From assembly GCA_011620785.1 (NCBI GenBank), contig WOYM01000102.1, positions 25,627 to 34,809 on the forward strand: DNA of 9,183 nucleotides. The letters are read 5' to 3'. Below the pieces are notes generated by a model that was not told the origin of the DNA, did not search any database, and was given only the letters and a program-made list of their open reading frames with translations. Positions 6,561 through 9,183 of this stretch are shown here, piece after piece (position 1 is the first letter of the stretch; each line of letters opens with the position of its first letter). This DNA comes from Methanothrix sp. (GTDB lineage Archaea > Halobacteriota > Methanosarcinia > Methanotrichales > Methanotrichaceae). Made by a program: the position numbers and the translations under genes.

Positions 6561-8516
6561 AATCAGGTCGAGGGCCTTGGTGTTGACGACAGCGGATGTG
6601 TCGACAATCTTCTCTCCAAGGGCCCGAGCTTTGATCAAGGGGCGCACAGGCTTTCCTGCCTTGTTCCTGGGGATATCCTCAACGAATATCACGTCCGATG
6701 GTATGGCAATCGGCCCCAGGGTCTTGCGCACAAAGGTCTTGATATCCTTCTGCAGGTTGGCGTCACCCTCAACGCCGGGGTTGAGGACAGCATAAACCAC
6801 AATGCTTTCGCCCTTCACCTTGTCCGGCTTGCCCACCACAGCCGCGGCTTTCACCGCGGGGTGCTTCTCGGCTGAGGCTTCCACCTCGGCATTGGAGATG
6901 CGGTGTCCTGCAACTTTGAGGACATCGTCTCCCCGTCCCAGGGCCCAGATATAGCCATCCTCATCCACCCGGGCTTTATCTCCGGAGAAGTATTTGCCCG
7001 GGAAGGTGGACCAGTAGGTCTCATTATACTGGGCTGGATCCCGATAGATCTCCCTGAGCATGGATGGCCAGGGCTCAGTGATAATGATATCGCCTGTAGC
7101 CCCAACCGCTGAAGGCTGGCCGTTCTCATCCACCACCAATACATTGTATCCGGGCAGGGGGAATGAGGGTGAGCCGGGTTTGAGCGGGGTTATGGGCAGG
7201 GGGGCGATGACCTGAGAGCAGGTCTCGCTCTGGAACCAGGTGTCCATGATAGGAGCCGATCCTCCGCCCACATACTTCCTCCACCAGATGAAAGCATCGG
7301 GGTTCATGGCTTCGCCCACTGATCCCATCAGCCGGACGGTGGAGAGGTCGAACTTCTGCGGCCATTCCGGTCCCTCATTCATAAACATCCTGATGGCGGT
7401 AGGCGCGGTATAGATCACCGAGACTCCGTACTCCTCGATGATAGAGAACCAGCGGCCAAAGTCGGGATAGTCAGGTGAGCCCTCGTACATGACGCTCGTC
7501 GCTCCCAAACAGAGCGGTCCGTAGGCGATGTAGCTATGCCCGGTGATCCATCCGATGTCAGCCGTACACCAGTAGACATCGGTATCCTTGATATCAAAAA
7601 CCCAGGAGGTGGTGAAAGCGGGGCCAACGCTGGCACCGGCGTGGGTGTGAACTATTCCTCTGGGCTTGCCTCCAGCGCCTGCGGTATACAGTATGAAGAG
7701 AGGATCTGCGGAGTCCATGGGCAGGGTCTGGAATGTTGCCGGCTGGCCGGCCACAAAGTCGTCCCACCAGACATCCCTTCCTTCCTGCATGGGGGTCTCC
7801 TGGCCGTTCCTTTTAACCACTACCACCTTCTCGATGTACTCAAGGCCGGCGATGGCCTCATCTGCCTGGGGCTTGGTGGCGATGGGCTTTCCCCGGCGGT
7901 AAGAGCCATCGCAGGTGATCAGGACCTTTGGCTGGCAATCCTCCAGGCGGTCGCGGACGGCTACGGCGGAGAATCCTGAGAAGACCACTACATGGATGGC
8001 GCCCAGCTTTGCGCAGGCGAGCATTGCCACCGGCAGCTCGGGAATCATGGGCAGGTAGATTCCCACCCGATCGCCCTTCTTGACCCCCATCTTTTGGAGG
8101 GCATTGGCGAATCTATTGACATCTCTGTAAAGCTCGTAGTAGGTTATCTTGCGCACGTCGCCCACGGGCTCGCCCACAAAGATGTAGGCCAGTTTGTTCC
8201 GCCGCCGTGATTTGGCGTGCCTGTCCAGGGCATTGTGGGCGATATTGATCTTCCCGCCGGTAAACCATTTCGCAAAAGGAGCTTTCCACTGCAGAACATC
8301 CTTGCAGGGCTCAAACCAATCGGCATAGGTCCTGGCCATCTCATCCCAGAACTGGACGTAGTTCTCAGAGCACCAGGCTCTCAGCTCTTTCTCCGACTTC
8401 ATGCCCTTCTCCTTCATCCAGGCCATGACATTGGAGTTCTCGACGAGATCCTCGGGCGGATAGAACAGGCCGCCATTAGGGGTCTGAGCAGAATTTTCTG
8501 TTTTATTATCAACCAT
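6546..8516 (-). CDS. acs: AMP-forming acetyl-CoA synthetase family protein with atypical active-site motifs
   Basis: This 656-residue ANL-superfamily enzyme has the full acetyl-CoA synthetase layout, the enzyme that activates acetate with ATP and CoA and, in Methanothrix, starts methanogenesis from acetate. Family landmarks are WFTGGKINIAHNALDRH (84-100), VVVFSGFSAVAVRDR (176-190), WCTADIGWITGHSYIAYGP (316-334), MGSVGEAMNP (397-406), YFSGDKARVDEDGYIWALGR (509-528), KVAGHR (534-539) and the C-terminal catalytic Lys K622 in PRNKAGKPVRP. Several motifs deviate. The ATP loop, normally TSG(S/T)TGKPKG, is TAGAGGKPRG (278-287). The usual WWQTETG is WFQSETC (427-433), so the Trp that closes the acetate pocket is Phe (F428). 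GRTDD is GRGDD, and SGK before the end is AGK. The frame is intact, so this is a divergent functional paralog rather than a pseudogene; activity and acyl preference may differ. ATG 8516 has a good ribosome-binding site. Confidence 0.9.
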   Translation of the reverse strand: MVDNKTENSAQTPNGGLFYPPEDLVENSNVMAWMKEKGMKSEKELRAWCSENYVQFWDEMARTYADWFEPCKDVLQWKAPFAKWFTGGKINIAHNALDRHAKSRRRNKLAYIFVGEPVGDVRKITYYELYRDVNRFANALQKMGVKKGDRVGIYLPMIPELPVAMLACAKLGAIHVVVFSGFSAVAVRDRLEDCQPKVLITCDGSYRRGKPIATKPQADEAIAGLEYIEKVVVVKRNGQETPMQEGRDVWWDDFVAGQPATFQTLPMDSADPLFILYTAGAGGKPRGIVHTHAGASVGPAFTTSWVFDIKDTDVYWCTADIGWITGHSYIAYGPLCLGATSVMYEGSPDYPDFGRWFSIIEEYGVSVIYTAPTAIRMFMNEGPEWPQKFDLSTVRLMGSVGEAMNPDAFIWWRKYVGGGSAPIMDTWFQSETCSQVIAPLPITPLKPGSPSFPLPGYNVLVVDENGQPSAVGATGDIIITEPWPSMLREIYRDPAQYNETYWSTFPGKYFSGDKARVDEDGYIWALGRGDDVLKVAGHRISNAEVEASAEKHPAVKAAAVVGKPDKVKGESIVVYAVLNPGVEGDANLQKDIKTFVRKTLGPIAIPSDVIFVEDIPRNKAGKPVRPLIKARALGEKIVDTSAVVNTKALDLIPLLG

Positions 8517-8521
8517 TTTAA

Positions 8522-8528
8522 ATCGCCT
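8522..8528 (-). promoter_or_regulatory. Ribosome-binding site of acs
   Basis: On the - strand AGGCGAT ends five bases before the ATG at 8516 and matches AGGTGAT (complement of the 16S 3' end) at six of seven bases. It fixes the start codon and implies that the mRNA has a leader, unlike several neighbouring genes. Confidence 0.6.
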
Positions 8529-8588
8529 TACTATATTAGAGCTTTAAAAGACATTCTTTATCTTTATGTTCTTTATTCACCTATGATC

Positions 8589-8624
8589 AATTGTTTACGA
8601 CACTGGAATGCCTTTTAAACAATT
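8589..8624. repeat. 9-bp perfect inverted repeat upstream of acs
   Basis: AATTGTTTA (8589-8597) and TAAACAATT (8616-8624) are perfect inverted copies separated by 18 bases. In RNA from the acs strand they would form a 9-bp stem. As DNA they could be two half-sites about 27 bases apart, on the same face in neither an exact two- nor three-turn spacing. A related AATTGTT occurs again at 8652-8658. The DNA is AT-rich, which raises the chance of coincidence. Confidence 0.4.
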
Positions 8625-8645
8625 ATTTTGAGTTTCATTGCAAGG

Positions 8646-8654
8646 ATATAAAAT
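8646..8654 (-). promoter_or_regulatory. Candidate distal TATA box of acs
   Basis: On the - strand this reads TTTTATATC, the best archaeal TATA match upstream of acs. It predicts a transcript start near 8624-8626 and a leader of about 108 bases. Nearer AT-rich stretches (three ATAAAG copies in 8556-8576, CTTTTAAAG at 8542-8550) are alternatives that would give a short leader. Confidence 0.35.
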
Positions 8655-9101
8655 TGTTGAATCCTATTTATGATGATATTTTCTATTTTGACTTATTTTA
8701 TCTTTAATGGTCTTTTAAGCTAGATTTATGGTGCTTTTTCCCATAAAAAATTCTTGTTGATTGAGAAAAGCGGATCTATTGGCTATCTGCAATTGCGTCG
8801 AATCCCTGGTTTATTCGGAGGTCATGGTTGGATGAGCATTGTTGTCGCAGCGAGCTGGAAGAAATCGGAATCATATGGTCCAAGAGTGCCGATGTTAGTG
8901 CCCAGATAATGCCTCTGGCGGGAAAGATAGCCGTTTATCATGATTCCTTAATTTTGGGCTTTCAAATCAGCAGCATAATTGTAATCATTCATAAGTCTGA
9001 TGCAGGTTCGAGGAAGAACGAGGGACTGAAAGAGGGGGCTTGCCAAGCAGGAGGAGGACGCGTACATGCTCAATAGAGCTACCAATTTGCCAGAACGATA
9101 A

Positions 9102-9110
9102 TTATAAATA
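9102..9110 (+). promoter_or_regulatory. TATA box of the right-edge gene
   Basis: TTATAAATA is centred about 29 bases before the GTG at 9135, a good archaeal TATA sequence at leaderless spacing. An imperfect dyad (AACGATA 9094-9100, TATTGTT 9113-9119) brackets it and might be regulatory. Confidence 0.5.
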
Positions 9111-9134
9111 GATATTGTTCATATAACATTCATT

Positions 9135-9183
9135 GTGGGAGAAATTATACAAAAAGATCTTATCGGCCTTGACGTTAATAAGA
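9135..9183 (+). CDS. Start of an unidentified gene, possibly an IS110-type transposase (partial)
   Basis: Only 16 codons lie in the window, starting at GTG 9135: MGEIIQKDLIGLDVNK. An in-frame TAA at 9105-9107 limits the frame and GTG is the only usual start codon after it. The LIGLDVNK stretch resembles the GIDVSK signature that opens the RuvC-like domain of IS110-family transposases, where the Asp is catalytic. Sixteen residues cannot prove it: other nucleotide-binding or RNase H-fold proteins also begin with a GxD strand. The well-placed TATA box supports a real gene start. I am fairly confident of a gene and unsure of its identity. Confidence 0.4.
   Translation, partial: MGEIIQKDLIGLDVNK

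Larger units (their letters stand above)
8517..9134. other. 618-base intergenic region between acs and the right-edge gene
   Basis: The acs-proximal part (8517-8760) is strongly AT-rich, about 25% G+C at 8631-8760 by hand count, and holds the acs signals described separately. From about 8765 base composition returns to normal. The + frame open at 8765-9076 (best start TTG at 8828) gives a sequence I do not recognise, with no ribosome-binding site and uneven composition, so I do not call it a gene. No tRNA or CRISPR is seen. The last 35 bases are AT-rich again and hold a promoter for the gene at 9135. Confidence 0.6.

Noticed and set aside
7536..7979. 147-codon + strand frame opposite acs
   Set aside because: Shadow of the acetyl-CoA synthetase gene; the sense frame has continuous conserved motifs over the same bases.
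9001..9025. GGTTCGAGG and, at 8795-8806, GCGTCGAATCCC, resembling tRNA T-loops
   Set aside because: Flanking bases do not form a T stem and no acceptor stem, anticodon arm or D arm can be assembled around either.
8828..9076. 82-codon + strand frame in the intergenic region, open back to 8765
   Set aside because: It starts with TTG, lacks a ribosome-binding site or placed promoter, has a Gly/Lys-rich unpatterned tail and resembles no family I know. It is best treated as non-coding or decayed until homologs are shown.
1..9183. CRISPR array, toxin-antitoxin pair or defence island
   Set aside because: No regularly spaced repeats and no genes of those families are present; all sizeable genes have housekeeping or regulatory identities.

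Overview
The window looks like chromosome from an acetate-using methanogenic euryarchaeon, most likely Methanothrix (Methanosaeta) or a close relative. This rests on gene content read from the sequence, not on a database search. The pointers are an AMP-forming acetyl-CoA synthetase, an archaeal-type adenylosuccinate synthetase, a RimK-like ligase of the MptN/CofF kind (methanogen coenzyme tailoring), an NrpR-type nitrogen-regulator domain protein, an archaeal HARP nuclease and a PHP-fused family X DNA polymerase. Several genes have TATA-like boxes about 25-30 bases before the start codon, the spacing expected for leaderless archaeal transcripts.

Layout, left to right. (1) Bases 2-640 (+): the C-terminal end of a hybrid sensor kinase with two receiver domains, cut by the window edge. 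(2) 672-1385 (-): a HARP-family PIN nuclease (RNA-free RNase P), convergent with the kinase. (3) 1480-2214 (+): a stand-alone NrpR effector domain (NrpRII-like), divergent from HARP across a 94-base promoter region. (4) 2255-3988 (+): PolX, with polymerase beta-like core plus PHP nuclease. (5) 4028-5305 (-): purA, convergent with polX. (6) 5351-6250 (-): a RimK/MptN-family glutamate ligase, 45 bases upstream of purA and probably co-transcribed with it. (7) 6251-6545: intergenic, holding the ligase promoter, a 14-base dyad, an unexplained GC-rich block (about 63% GC) and the acs terminator. (8) 6546-8516 (-): an acetyl-CoA synthetase with unusual active-site motifs. (9) 8517-9134: a 618-base intergenic region, very AT-rich near acs (about 25% GC at 8631-8760), with a candidate long structured acs leader. 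(10) 9135-9183 (+): the first 16 codons of a gene whose start faintly resembles IS110-type transposases.

The genes are mostly independent housekeeping units: acetate activation, purine synthesis, coenzyme glutamylation, DNA repair, tRNA 5' processing and regulation. mptN-purA is the only likely operon. No convincing new multi-gene system is visible. The points most worth a second look are the acetyl-CoA synthetase, whose ATP-loop hydroxyl residues and acetate-pocket tryptophan are replaced; the candidate acs leader hairpin; the GC-rich block after acs; and the possible transposase start at the right edge.
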